This document shows, piece after piece, positions 9,221 through 18,586 of a stretch of DNA of 64,000 bases; the first letter of the stretch is position 1, and every line of letters begins with the position of its first letter. A model generated the notes under the pieces. The model saw only the letters and a list, made by a program, of their open reading frames with translations. It had not been told where the DNA came from and did not search any database. A program made the position numbers and the translations under genes. The stretch covers positions 1-64,000 of the forward strand of contig CALJKR010000063.1 of assembly GCA_937974555.1 (NCBI GenBank), in the 5' to 3' direction. Source of the DNA: an uncultured Flavobacteriales bacterium. Its GTDB lineage: Bacteria; Bacteroidota; Bacteroidia; Flavobacteriales_D; Sanyastnellaceae.

Positions 9221-9969
9221 TATGCCACCGTTTCTTTAATCCAATCGTATCCTTTCTCTTCTAATTCCAGAGCCAATTCCTTGGGACCTGTTTTCACAAT
9301 TTGTCCTTTGTACAAAACATGGACGACATCGGGAACGATGTAATCCAACAAACGTTGATAATGCGTGATCACCAGGAAAGAACGCTCTGGAGAACGCATG
9401 GCATTAACGCCTTGTGCCACGATACGCAAGGCATCGATATCCAAACCTGAATCGGTTTCATCCAAAATCGCCAATTTAGGTTCCAACATCGCCATTTGAA
9501 AAACCTCATTGCGTTTTTTCTCTCCACCACTGAATCCTTCATTCACCGCGCGGTGCGCCAATTGCCCATCCAATTCCACCAAGGCTGATCTTTCTTTAAC
9601 CAATGCCAAAAAGTCTTTTGCGCTCAATGGATCCAAGCCACGGTGCTTGCGCATCTCTCCAACCGCCGCTTTCAAAAAATTCATATTGGATACACCTGGG
9701 ATTTCCACTGGATATTGAAACGCCAAGAACAAACCCTCTCTGGAGCGTTCTTCAGGTGCCAATTCCAAAAGGTTTTTACCATTGAACATGACCTCACCAC
9801 CGGTAACCTCATAATCTTCTCTTCCTGCCAATACACTGGCCAAGGTAGACTTTCCAGAACCATTGGGTCCCATGATAGCATGAACCTCGCCTGGTTTAAC
9901 CGTTAGATTCAAGCCCTTTAAAATTTGCTTCTCACCAATGGAAGCCTGTAAGTTTTTAATTTCAATCAT
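9220..9969 (-). CDS. sufC: Fe-S assembly ATPase SufC
   Basis: ABC-type ATPase of 249 residues that drives the SufBCD scaffold; it is cytoplasmic, not a transporter. Walker A GPNGSGKST is at residues 34-42, the signature is FSGGEKKRNE, and Walker B with the catalytic Glu is AILDETDSGLD, all in the SufC-specific form. It lies 11 bases after sufB and overlaps sufD by one base. Confidence 0.97.
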   Translation of the reverse strand: MIEIKNLQASIGEKQILKGLNLTVKPGEVHAIMGPNGSGKSTLASVLAGREDYEVTGGEVMFNGKNLLELAPEERSREGLFLAFQYPVEIPGVSNMNFLKAAVGEMRKHRGLDPLSAKDFLALVKERSALVELDGQLAHRAVNEGFSGGEKKRNEVFQMAMLEPKLAILDETDSGLDIDALRIVAQGVNAMRSPERSFLVITHYQRLLDYIVPDVVHVLYKGQIVKTGPKELALELEEKGYDWIKETVA

Positions 9970-9980
9970 GTTCTTAATCT

Positions 9981-11414
9981 TTATCCAACACTACCTTCCA
10001 AAGAAATGGCCAAAAGCTTTTGGGCTTCTACTGCAAACTCCATGGGTAATTTATTCAATACTTCTTTTGCGTATCCGTTTACAATCATACTAATGGCCTG
10101 TTCTTCATCTAAGCCACGCTGCAAACAATAAAATATCTGATCCTCTCCAATTTTTGAGGTTGTTGCTTCGTGCTCTACCTGGGCACTGGAGTTGTTCACT
10201 TCAATGTAGGGGAAAGTATGCGCACCACTGGTATCGGTCATCAAGAGCGAATCACATTGTGAGAAGTTGCGCGCGTGATGTGCACTGGGGTTGATTTGTA
10301 CCAATCCACGGTAACTATTGTTGCTATTGCCCGCACTGATTCCTTTGGAAATGATGGTGCTGTGCGTGTGATTTCCAATATGAATCATTTTCGTTCCCGT
10401 GTCGGCTTGTTGGTGGTGGTTGGTTACCGCAACAGAATAAAATTCGCCTACACTGTAATCGCCTTTCAACACACAGCTGGGATATTTCCATGTAACGGCA
10501 GATCCGGTCTCCACTTGGGTCCAAGAAATTTTAGACTTATAACCTGCACACAGTCCTCGCTTGGTAACAAAATTGAAAACCCCTCCCTTTCCATCTTTGT
10601 CTCCAGGGTACCAATTCTGAACCGTACTGTATTTAATCTCTGCTTTTTCCAATGCCACCAATTCCACCACCGCGGCGTGCAATTGATTTTCATCGCGTTG
10701 TGGTGCAGTACAACCTTCCAAGTAACTCACGTAACTCTCCTCATCGGCAATCAGTAAAGTTCTTTCAAATTGACCCGTACCTGCTTCGTTGATTCTGAAA
10801 TAGGTTGACAACTCCATCGGGCAGCGCACTCCCTTGGGGATGTAGCAAAATGAACCATCGGTAAAAACCGCTGAATTCAACGCTGCGTAAAAATTATCGG
10901 TTCGGGGAACCACGGTTCCCAAATACTGCTTCACCAAATCACCATGCTCACGAATGGCCTCACTGATGGAACAAAATATAATCCCCAATTCACCCAATTT
11001 CTCTTTGAACGAGGTTGCTACAGACACTGAATCCATCACAAAATCAACGGCAATTCCATTGAGCCTTTTTTGCTCATCCATGGAAATCCCCAAACGATCC
11101 ATTGTTTTTCTCAACTCTGGATCCAATTCATCCAAACTATTCAATTTGGGTTTGGACTTGGGGGCTGAATAATAAGAGATGGCCTGGAAATCAGGCTTCT
11201 CATATTGCACGTGGGCCCATGCGGGTTCTTGCATTTTTTCCCAAATACGAAAAGCCTCCAATCTCCACTCCAACAACCACTCTGGCTCCTCTTTCTTTTT
11301 TGAGATGATGCGAATGATATCCTCATTCAAACCAGCAGGAATTTTATCTGATTCAATATTGGTGGTAAAACCAAACTCGTATTCCTTGCCTGTTATTTCG
11401 TCTAGTATCTCCAT
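9981..11414 (-). CDS. sufB: Fe-S assembly scaffold protein SufB
   Basis: SufB is the subunit on which the nascent Fe-S cluster is built. The protein has 477 residues and is near-identical in plan to the family: FAAL-type core with VPRTDNFYAALNSAVFTDGSF, the Cys-containing YLEGCTAPQRDENQLHAA segment, and the C-terminal HEATTSKIGEDQIFYCLQRG. The frame can be opened two codons earlier with a TTG (11420), but the ATG at 11414, two bases after the stop of the upstream sufA-like gene, is the better start. Confidence 0.96.
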   Translation of the reverse strand: MEILDEITGKEYEFGFTTNIESDKIPAGLNEDIIRIISKKKEEPEWLLEWRLEAFRIWEKMQEPAWAHVQYEKPDFQAISYYSAPKSKPKLNSLDELDPELRKTMDRLGISMDEQKRLNGIAVDFVMDSVSVATSFKEKLGELGIIFCSISEAIREHGDLVKQYLGTVVPRTDNFYAALNSAVFTDGSFCYIPKGVRCPMELSTYFRINEAGTGQFERTLLIADEESYVSYLEGCTAPQRDENQLHAAVVELVALEKAEIKYSTVQNWYPGDKDGKGGVFNFVTKRGLCAGYKSKISWTQVETGSAVTWKYPSCVLKGDYSVGEFYSVAVTNHHQQADTGTKMIHIGNHTHSTIISKGISAGNSNNSYRGLVQINPSAHHARNFSQCDSLLMTDTSGAHTFPYIEVNNSSAQVEHEATTSKIGEDQIFYCLQRGLDEEQAISMIVNGYAKEVLNKLPMEFAVEAQKLLAISLEGSVG

Positions 11415-11416
11415 GA

Positions 11417-11743
11417 TCAAATTGAAAAACTCTCACCGCATCCGCAGGTGCGAGAAGCATTGGGATTATTAAAAACAAAACCCTTTCCATTCAGTCCACC
11501 GGTGTATTCCAGTTCTGTACCGATGAGATATAAAAAACTCTTGCGATCCACCACCACTTTCACTCCGTTGTCTTCAAACACCTGATCACCTTCTTGCATG
11601 TTCTGGTCAAACTTCAATTGGTACATCAACCCACTACATCCTCCACCCTCAACACCAACGCGAACGAAAGATTCGGCAGGATGATTCTCCTCTTGCATGA
11701 GCTTGGCTACCTGTGCCTTTGCGCTTTCTGTTACTTTAATCAT
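11417..11743 (-). CDS. sufA: HesB/IscA/SufA-type Fe-S carrier protein
   Basis: A-type carrier of 108 residues that binds a cluster or iron and passes it to apoproteins. The three conserved cysteines are present as GGGCSGLMY in the middle and RTCGCGESF at the C-terminus. It is the first gene of the suf operon, which fits SufA, though sequence alone does not separate SufA from ErpA/IscA. Promoter and candidate operator lie directly upstream. Confidence 0.93.
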   Translation of the reverse strand: MIKVTESAKAQVAKLMQEENHPAESFVRVGVEGGGCSGLMYQLKFDQNMQEGDQVFEDNGVKVVVDRKSFLYLIGTELEYTGGLNGKGFVFNNPNASRTCGCGESFSI

Positions 11744-11750
11744 AATTCGT

Positions 11751-11771
11751 TATTTAGAATTTTTCTAAATA
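11751..11771. promoter_or_regulatory. Palindromic candidate operator of the suf operon
   Basis: Perfect inverted repeat with arms TATTTAGAA (11751-11759) and TTCTAAATA (11763-11771) around a TTT spacer. It lies between the promoter and the sufA start (8 bases upstream of the ATG), covering roughly +6 to +26 of the predicted transcript, a place where a bound repressor would block transcription. The site looks like a metallo- or Fe-S-sensing regulator site (Fur/PerR or Rrf2 type), but I cannot name the regulator. As RNA it could also form a weak AT hairpin. Confidence 0.7.
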
Positions 11772-11783
11772 GATAATTCGGTG

Positions 11784-11813
11784 CAAAAATACACCTTTTA
11801 AGCGATTGACAAA
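11784..11813 (-). promoter_or_regulatory. suf operon promoter (-33 TTTG, -7 TATTTTTG)
   Basis: On the minus strand, TTTG (11810-11813) and TATTTTTG (11784-11791) are separated by 18 bases, a full match to the Bacteroidota primary-sigma promoter TTTG/TAnnTTTG. Transcription should start near 11776-11779, about 35 bases upstream of the sufA ATG. Confidence 0.8.
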
Positions 11814-11869
11814 ACAAATCATTTTCACTTTCTAAAAACCGATTAAAAGTTAAAAGGTTCGGGGTTTGT

Positions 11870-11877
11870 TATATTTG
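11870..11877 (+). promoter_or_regulatory. -7 element TATATTTG of the acyltransferase gene
   Basis: Exact TAnnTTTG match ending four bases before the ATG at 11882, so the mRNA would be leaderless or nearly so. No clear -33 TTTG at the right distance. Confidence 0.6.
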
Positions 11878-11881
11878 TTCA

Positions 11882-12868
11882 ATGAAGACCAATTTCCCCA
11901 TTATTCATAGTCTCAGAGGCCTCACGGCCATTGGTATTTGTTTGTATCATTACATCTGCTGCACGGTGGGATACATTGAGGGAGGGGTGATATTTGATTC
12001 GGTTCATTTGCTCTCCAACACCGTTCAAATCTTCTTCATCATCTCCGGGATGGTGATTCCCATTTCTATGATTATCGGCAATTACCAGTACAAACATTTC
12101 TTCACCTTTCTTTGGAAAAGGACCCTTAGAATTGAACCGCCTTACATCGTCTCCATGGTCGTGGGTATGCTCTACTTGTGGGTCAGAAACTTTGTACCGG
12201 GCTCCGCTCCGGTAGATTTATTTCCTACGGGGAAAGAGATTCTGCTGCACTTGGGGTATTTGATTCCTTTTTTTGAAAACCAACGTTGGATCAATCCTGG
12301 CTACTGGACCTTGGCCATCGAATTCCAATATTACTTGAGCTTGGCTTTGATTTTTCCTTTGGCGATGAGCAGCCGCTGGGTTTTGCGTTTTGTGTTTTAC
12401 AGCATTCTCCTGGCCATTCCATTTTTGTACAACAATAATGATTGCTTTACTGGATGGGGTGCATACTTCCTCCTGGGCTTAATTTACATTCTTTTCTACT
12501 TCAAACGTGTTGCCCTAACGGAGTATATTTTGATTTCTGTATTGGCCTCCATTGCGACATTGATGCACCACCATTGGGCGATCTTGGCCATCGCTTGGGG
12601 AACGATTTTACTGGTTTACTTCTTTCAAGATTGGGAAAACAAATTCACCCATTTCTTTGGGAACATCAGTTACTCTTTTTACCTATTGCATAGCGTGGTT
12701 GGGGCATCCATCATTAATTTTTTAAGTCATCGATTTACCATTTGGTGGGAGAAGCCCATTGTAATTGCAATAGGATTTTTGGCTTCAACAGTAGCCGCCC
12801 ACTTCTATTTTCAATGGATTGAAAAACCATCCATGGGTTGGAGTAAAAAAATCAAATACAACAAATGA
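11882..12868 (+). CDS. Acyltransferase family 3 (OafA-type) membrane protein
   Basis: Protein of 328 residues with about ten hydrophobic segments. The first helix carries SLRGLTAIGICLYHY, the signature with conserved Arg and His of acyltransferase-3 proteins, which move acyl (often acetyl) groups from the inside to sugars or other carriers at the envelope. There is no C-terminal SGNH domain. It overlaps the next gene by four bases (ATGA at 12865), so the two are coupled. Substrate not known. Confidence 0.88.
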   Translation: MKTNFPIIHSLRGLTAIGICLYHYICCTVGYIEGGVIFDSVHLLSNTVQIFFIISGMVIPISMIIGNYQYKHFFTFLWKRTLRIEPPYIVSMVVGMLYLWVRNFVPGSAPVDLFPTGKEILLHLGYLIPFFENQRWINPGYWTLAIEFQYYLSLALIFPLAMSSRWVLRFVFYSILLAIPFLYNNNDCFTGWGAYFLLGLIYILFYFKRVALTEYILISVLASIATLMHHHWAILAIAWGTILLVYFFQDWENKFTHFFGNISYSFYLLHSVVGASIINFLSHRFTIWWEKPIVIAIGFLASTVAAHFYFQWIEKPSMGWSKKIKYNK

Positions 12869-14211
12869 ACAGAAAGGACTTCTTGATTACTTCAGGCCTT
12901 GCTGGAGCATCCTTGGTTGGTGCCGCATGGACGCCTTTGCTCCCTGTTTCTGATACCCTTCGCATTGGGATTATCGGTTGTGGGGCGCGCGGACAGAGCC
13001 ACATCGACGAACTTTTGAAACGAAAAGACGTTGAGATTACAGCTGTCGCAGACCCTGATTCCAAGTGGGCCATTCCTGAAACCCAAAAGATTTTTGATCG
13101 CCTACAAAAAAAACAACCCCGGTACTTTTCTTCTGGCAAAGCGGATTACTTGAATTTGCTCAATGAGCAAAATGTGGATGCCGTTATCATTTGCACACCT
13201 TGGGAGTGGCATGTGCAACAGGGCATTGCAGCACTAAAGGCAGGTAAGAAAGTAGGAATGGAAGTATCCGGCGCCATCAACATTCAAGAGTGTTGGGACA
13301 TCGTCAAAGCGGTTGAGGACACGGGAGTACCGTTGATGTTCCTGGAAAATGTCTGTTATCGAAGAGATGTCATGGCCGTGATGAACATGGTGAAGAACAA
13401 TGTTTTTGGCGAACTTCTTCATTTGCAAGGCGGCTATCAGCATGATCTGCGCGCGGTTAAATTCAACGACGGCCTTTCACCCTACGGCAAAGGAGTAAAC
13501 TTTGATGACCGTGGAATCTCGGAATCCAAATGGCGCACATTGCACAGCATCAAGCGCAACGGCGAATTATACCCCACCCATGGATTAGGCCCCGTTGCTA
13601 TGATGACCGATATTAACCGAGGAAACCGACTTTTGAGTTTGTCTTCCATTTCAACCAAAGCCCGAGGTTTACACAAGTACATTGCAGACCAAGCGGGATT
13701 GGACCACCCCAACGCTCGTGTAAATTTTGCGTTGGGCGATGTTGTGACTACCATGATCCGAACCCAAAATGAAGAATCCATTATTTTAATACACGACACT
13801 TCATCCCCTCGCCCATACTCCTTGAATTTCAGGGTTCAGGGAACGCAAGGACTTTGGATGGATGACTTACAACAAATCCATATCGAAGGAAAAACACCAG
13901 CGCATCATTGGGAAAGCGATGCAACATGGATGGAAAAATATGACCATCCCTTGTGGAAGAAATACCATGCAGATGCCGAATCGGCAGGTCACGGGGGCAT
14001 GGACTTTTTTGTACTCAATGCATTTGTAGAGTGTTGCAAACGAAATGAGGAATTTCCATTGGATGTCTATGACATGGCCACGTGGTCTGCCATCACTCCT
14101 CTTTCTGAAGTCAGCATCAAACAAGGAGGTGCATTGCAAGAAATCCCCGATTTTACGCAAGGCAAATGGAAGACCCGACGCAACAACTTTAATAACCGAA
14201 TCGAATACTGA
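12865..14211 (+). CDS. Gfo/Idh/MocA-fold protein, GH109 alpha-N-acetylgalactosaminidase type
   Basis: Protein of 448 residues. The N-terminus NRKDFL followed by a hydrophobic stretch resembles a Tat-type signal (RK instead of RR), as in many GH109 members exported folded with bound NAD. The Rossmann motif GIIGCGARG is at residues 35-43. The long conserved blocks EVSGAINIQECWDIV, MFLENVCYRRDVMAVM, YPTHGLGP (His239) and the tail WSAITPLSEVSI match GH109, whose members cleave terminal alpha-GalNAc by an NAD-dependent redox mechanism. Activity on GalNAc is inferred; relatives may act on other sugars. It is coupled to an acyltransferase gene. Confidence 0.85.
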   Translation: MNRKDFLITSGLAGASLVGAAWTPLLPVSDTLRIGIIGCGARGQSHIDELLKRKDVEITAVADPDSKWAIPETQKIFDRLQKKQPRYFSSGKADYLNLLNEQNVDAVIICTPWEWHVQQGIAALKAGKKVGMEVSGAINIQECWDIVKAVEDTGVPLMFLENVCYRRDVMAVMNMVKNNVFGELLHLQGGYQHDLRAVKFNDGLSPYGKGVNFDDRGISESKWRTLHSIKRNGELYPTHGLGPVAMMTDINRGNRLLSLSSISTKARGLHKYIADQAGLDHPNARVNFALGDVVTTMIRTQNEESIILIHDTSSPRPYSLNFRVQGTQGLWMDDLQQIHIEGKTPAHHWESDATWMEKYDHPLWKKYHADAESAGHGGMDFFVLNAFVECCKRNEEFPLDVYDMATWSAITPLSEVSIKQGGALQEIPDFTQGKWKTRRNNFNNRIEY

Positions 14212-14218
14212 AACCGAT

Positions 14219-14226
14219 TAATTTCG
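14219..14226 (+). promoter_or_regulatory. -7 element TAATTTCG before leuS
   Basis: TAnnTTYG match 18 bases before the leuS ATG, in the 33-base gap after the upstream gene. No clear -33 element. Confidence 0.45.
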
Positions 14227-14244
14227 CGAACGATTTAAAACAAG

Positions 14245-17079
14245 ATGGAATACAATTTTCAAGAGATCGAAAAAAAGTGGCAAGCCCGCTGGAAATCGCA
14301 AGGAAGCTACCGTGTGAAAGAGGACACGAATAAAAAGAAATTTTACATTCTCGATATGTTCCCCTACCCCAGTGGTGCTGGGCTTCACGTGGGCCATCCT
14401 CTGGGTTACATCGCCAGTGATATTTTTGCTCGATTCAAAAGACACCAAGGCTTCAATGTGCTACACCCCATGGGTTATGATAGTTTTGGTCTTCCAGCGG
14501 AACAGTATGCGATTCAAACTGGACAACATCCCGCAATCACCACAGAGAAGAATATTGCCCGATATCGCGAACAATTGGATAAAATAGGCTTCAGCTTTGA
14601 TTGGGAAAGAGAAGTAAGAACCAGCTCTCCAGAGTATTACCAATGGACGCAGTGGATTTTTAAAACCATCTACAATGCTTGGTTCAATTTGGAAACCCAA
14701 AGAACCGAGAATATCGAAACCCTCAAAGAAGCTTTTGCTAAAAACGGCAATTACAACGTCAAGCCAGCCTGTGACGAGCAATGGCACAAGTCATTATTGG
14801 AATTGAAAGACAACGAGGGGAATCCTCTTTTCTTTTTTGCTTCAGATTGGAATGGCGATTTTTCAGCCACCGATTGGGCCAGTATGAACGAGGTACAACA
14901 GTACCATTTGCTCATGTGCTTCCGATTGACTTACTTGGCGGACTCAATGGTCAACTGGTGTCCTGCACTGGGAACTGTACTCGCCAATGATGAAATCAAA
15001 GACGGTGTCAGTGAGCGAGGTGGGCATCCGGTAGTGCAGAAGAAAATGCGTCAATGGTCCATGAGAATTTCAGCATTTGCAGAAAGATTACTCGACGGCT
15101 TAAACACCATTGACTGGCCCGAGAACATCAAAGAGATTCAACGCAACTGGATTGGAAAATCAGAAGGTGCCACCGTATTTTTTGATGTTCATCAACACGA
15201 AAATCAAATAGAAGTATTCACCACACGCCCCGACACCTTGATGGGGGTTAGCTTTTTAACCCTCGCACCAGAACATCCTTTAGTGGCAAAAATTACAACA
15301 CCTGAGCAAAAAGATCAGGTGAATCAATACGTTGAAAAAGCTGCGCTTAAGAACGAGCGAGATCGACAAGTGCAAAGCAAAGAAATGTCCGGTGTTTTCA
15401 CCGGCGCATTTGCGATACATCCATTCACCCAAAAACAAGTCCCCATTTATATTGGAGATTATGTTTTGGCTGGATATGGGACAGGAGCTGTAATGGCGGT
15501 CCCTGCAGGAGATCAGCGCGATTGGGATTTTGCCAAGCACCACAATATCCCCATGGTTTTGATTTTCGAAAACCATGATGCCGCTGAGGGAGCTTGCACT
15601 TCCAAAGAGGTTCCTTTGGTCCAATCTGACTTTTTAGACGGGCTGTGCGGGCAAGTGGCCTTTGATACGGTTGTTGCAGAATTGGAAAAAATAGGATACG
15701 GAAATAGAAAAGTCAATTACCGACTTCGCGATGCCGTATTCAGTCGTCAGCGATATTGGGGGGAGCCCTTCCCTGTTTACTTCAAAGAAGGCATGGCCAC
15801 CATGATTGACGATCCAATGTTGCCGGTCACCTTACCGGAGGTCGATAAGTATTTACCGACGGAAGATGGCGAACCTCCCTTGGCCAGAAGCCAATGGAAG
15901 TTTGACAATCAGTACAACATGGAATACAACACCATGCCCGGTTGGGCAGGTTCCTCTTGGTATTTTTTGCGCTACATGGATCCCAAAAACGAAAACTTCA
16001 TCGCCTCTCCCGAGGCCATGAATTACTGGGGTCAAGTGGATTTGTACATGGGAGGAGCTGAACACGCCACAGGTCACTTATTGTATTCGCGTTTTTGGAC
16101 CATGATCTTGCATGATTTGGGCCACGTGCCCTTTGGAGAACCCTTTTACAAAATGATCAACCAAGGAATGATTTTGGGGCGTTCATCTTTTGTTTATCGA
16201 ATCAAAGACACCAACCAATTTGTCTCCGCGGATCTAAGAAAAGAATATACCACACAAAGATTGTACGCCGACATCAGCATGGTAGACAATGACCGTTTGG
16301 ATGTGGAAGCTTTTAAAAATTGGTTACCCGAATACAACAACGCTACTTTTGTATTGAATGACAAAGGCGAATATCTCTGTGGATTTGAAGTAGAGAAAAT
16401 GTCCAAGTCCAAATACAATGTGCAGACCCCCGACGAATTGGTCGAGAAGTTTGGAGCCGACACCTTGCGATGTTATGAGATGTTCTTGGGGCCTGTTGAG
16501 CAAAGTAAACCTTGGGACACCAAGGGCATAAACGGCGTGCACAATTTCCTTCGCCGATTGGCTCGTTTGTATCGCAATGACGCGGGTGAAATTTTGGTTG
16601 TTTCAGCCCATGCTGAAAAAGCCTCCTTACAGACCTTGCACCGCACCATCAAGAAAGTAACCGACGACTTGAACCGATTCTCTTGGAATACCGTAGTCAG
16701 CACCATGATGATCGCAGTGAATGAATTGACAGAGCAAAAATGTCATTCATCCGAGGTATTAAAAACGATGGCCATTCTTTTGTCGCCCTATGCCCCACAC
16801 TTGGCTGAAGATCTTTGGGAATTGATGGGCAATACTGACAGCGTTCTCGACCAGCCTTGGCCCGTTGCTGAGAATCAATATTTGGAAGATGACACGTTCT
16901 CCTATCCGGTTTCATTTAACGGCAAAATGCGATTCAACATTGACTTAGATGCCAAAATGGGACCCAAGGAAGTGGAAGCCGCTGTCCTGGCCCATGAAAA
17001 GACCAGCCATTATTTGGAAGGCAATACGCCCAAGAAAATCATCGTTGTTCCCAAACGAATAGTCAATATCGTGATGTAA
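14245..17079 (+). CDS. leuS: Leucyl-tRNA synthetase
   Basis: Class I aminoacyl-tRNA synthetase of 944 residues that charges tRNA-Leu. The HIGH motif is HVGH at residues 48-51 in the block YPSGAGLHVGH, the editing domain shows TTRPDTLMG, and the KMSKS loop is at about 718-722. It is longer than the E. coli enzyme (860 residues); the extra length lies mainly after about residue 150 and before the KMSKS loop, as is usual in Bacteroidota. The stop shares a base with the start of the next gene (TAATG). Confidence 0.97.
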   Translation: MEYNFQEIEKKWQARWKSQGSYRVKEDTNKKKFYILDMFPYPSGAGLHVGHPLGYIASDIFARFKRHQGFNVLHPMGYDSFGLPAEQYAIQTGQHPAITTEKNIARYREQLDKIGFSFDWEREVRTSSPEYYQWTQWIFKTIYNAWFNLETQRTENIETLKEAFAKNGNYNVKPACDEQWHKSLLELKDNEGNPLFFFASDWNGDFSATDWASMNEVQQYHLLMCFRLTYLADSMVNWCPALGTVLANDEIKDGVSERGGHPVVQKKMRQWSMRISAFAERLLDGLNTIDWPENIKEIQRNWIGKSEGATVFFDVHQHENQIEVFTTRPDTLMGVSFLTLAPEHPLVAKITTPEQKDQVNQYVEKAALKNERDRQVQSKEMSGVFTGAFAIHPFTQKQVPIYIGDYVLAGYGTGAVMAVPAGDQRDWDFAKHHNIPMVLIFENHDAAEGACTSKEVPLVQSDFLDGLCGQVAFDTVVAELEKIGYGNRKVNYRLRDAVFSRQRYWGEPFPVYFKEGMATMIDDPMLPVTLPEVDKYLPTEDGEPPLARSQWKFDNQYNMEYNTMPGWAGSSWYFLRYMDPKNENFIASPEAMNYWGQVDLYMGGAEHATGHLLYSRFWTMILHDLGHVPFGEPFYKMINQGMILGRSSFVYRIKDTNQFVSADLRKEYTTQRLYADISMVDNDRLDVEAFKNWLPEYNNATFVLNDKGEYLCGFEVEKMSKSKYNVQTPDELVEKFGADTLRCYEMFLGPVEQSKPWDTKGINGVHNFLRRLARLYRNDAGEILVVSAHAEKASLQTLHRTIKKVTDDLNRFSWNTVVSTMMIAVNELTEQKCHSSEVLKTMAILLSPYAPHLAEDLWELMGNTDSVLDQPWPVAENQYLEDDTFSYPVSFNGKMRFNIDLDAKMGPKEVEAAVLAHEKTSHYLEGNTPKKIIVVPKRIVNIVM

Positions 17080-18524
17080 TGAAAAAGGTATTGCTGTTGG
17101 GTTTCCTGTTTGTCGTGATGCAGCCACTCGTGGCACAGGATGAACTCGGAATAGCCGGTAGTACCAGAGCCCCAGTAAATACGGTCTATTTCAATCCAGC
17201 GTCCATCTCGGATTCAAGAACATTTATTGATATAGAATTGTCCGGTATTAACGCCTTTGCCTTTAACAATCTTGCGTTTGTAGGGAAAGAAGATTTTTCG
17301 TTGACCGATTACGGGGGCATCAACAACATTCAATACAACCACAATAAAAAGAAGTACATGGCCAAGGTGAATGCCACCTACCGTGGTCCATCGTTCACCG
17401 CCAATTGGAAAGAACATGCCTTTGGCATTCATACGGGAGTGCAGGTCTTGGCAGATGTGCGAAAATTGCCCAATGCCACCAGTTATTTGATCACCGAAGG
17501 ATTGGATTATCGGCCCCAAATAGGACAAACCCAAACCGTGGAAAAAGTTCGCTTGGGATTGATGGCCTATGGATATGTTGGATTTTCCTATGCCACCATT
17601 GCCTATCGTTGGGACAACGCCATATTGTTGGGTGGCATTACGGTAAATCGATTGTTGTCCCCTGGAGCATTTGGAGCAAGGTTGGACGACTGGACTTACA
17701 CCTTACAAGACAGCTCCAAACTCGCGACGCAATCCATCAACGGAGAATTTGCATTTAACTCCTTTGGGAATGGATTGATCAGTGGAAAAGGTTGGGGCAT
17801 TGATCTTGGCGCAACGTACAAAAAAAGAACCAAGGGAAGTTTTGGATACACCCCTTGGAATCCTTGCACCGACGGAAAATACGAATACAAAGCCTCCATT
17901 GCGCTGTTGGATTTTGGAAGTGTCAAATTCAAAGCTCCTTATTACCGCTACACTTTTGACAACACGTCAGGAGGAAACTTCACAGGCGGTGGAGGAACAC
18001 ACTGGGATGAGCCCGGCAGCGCGGACACCACCATTACCAATGGCTTTGGTGCTACAGCAAACACCTCAGGTTCCAAATTAAAAATGAAATTACCCACAGC
18101 ACTTAGTGCGCAGTTGGATTATCATGTACATCGTAAACTGTATGCCATGGGCGCCTTGACCTTGGCATTTCCTTGGAAAAACAAACTCGGTGTTCAGCGC
18201 GCAACCTACTTGGCTGTGGTACCGCGATGGGAAAGCGGCAACTATGAAATTAGTATGCCCATCACCTTGTATGAGTTTAAAAAACCCATGGTCGGATTGG
18301 CCTTTCGGGTGCGCAGCGTCATCATCGGCAGTGATTATTTGAATGCCTTTTTGTTCAACGGCAATTTATATGGCGCCAATGTATATGTTCATGTGAAAAT
18401 GGCTTTGTTCAAGCATCCCAAGTGCAAGTCTTCTGGCAGTGGTGGACGTGCCGATTTTACCAAGAGAAAAACAAGACCCATACGCCAAGCACCCAAGAGT
18501 CCGGTGCCTTGTCCAAGGTTTTAA
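17079..18524 (+). CDS. Outer-membrane DUF5723-type protein
   Basis: Protein of 481 residues with a Sec signal (residues 1-20, ending VAQ). The rest is rich in alternating hydrophobic/aromatic strands and glycines, as in an outer-membrane beta-barrel; the opening AGSTRAPVNTVYFNPASISDSR and the overall plan match DUF5723, a Bacteroidota family of unknown function. The C-terminal 35 residues are basic and Pro/Ser rich, beyond the barrel. It is translationally coupled to leuS and ends at a strong terminator. Confidence 0.7.
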   Translation: MKKVLLLGFLFVVMQPLVAQDELGIAGSTRAPVNTVYFNPASISDSRTFIDIELSGINAFAFNNLAFVGKEDFSLTDYGGINNIQYNHNKKKYMAKVNATYRGPSFTANWKEHAFGIHTGVQVLADVRKLPNATSYLITEGLDYRPQIGQTQTVEKVRLGLMAYGYVGFSYATIAYRWDNAILLGGITVNRLLSPGAFGARLDDWTYTLQDSSKLATQSINGEFAFNSFGNGLISGKGWGIDLGATYKKRTKGSFGYTPWNPCTDGKYEYKASIALLDFGSVKFKAPYYRYTFDNTSGGNFTGGGGTHWDEPGSADTTITNGFGATANTSGSKLKMKLPTALSAQLDYHVHRKLYAMGALTLAFPWKNKLGVQRATYLAVVPRWESGNYEISMPITLYEFKKPMVGLAFRVRSVIIGSDYLNAFLFNGNLYGANVYVHVKMALFKHPKCKSSGSGGRADFTKRKTRPIRQAPKSPVPCPRF

Positions 18525-18536
18525 AATCGAATAAAT

Positions 18537-18567
18537 AAAAAAGGGAGCTCCGTTGAGCTCCCTTTTT
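18537..18567. terminator. Bidirectional terminator
   Basis: Thirteen-base stem (18538-18550 with 18555-18567), loop CGTT, core GGGAGCTC, flanked by A and T runs so that it works on both strands. It separates the leuS/DUF5723 unit from the convergent secreted protein. Confidence 0.92.
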
Positions 18568-18586
18568 GTGTTGAGTAAACCGAATA

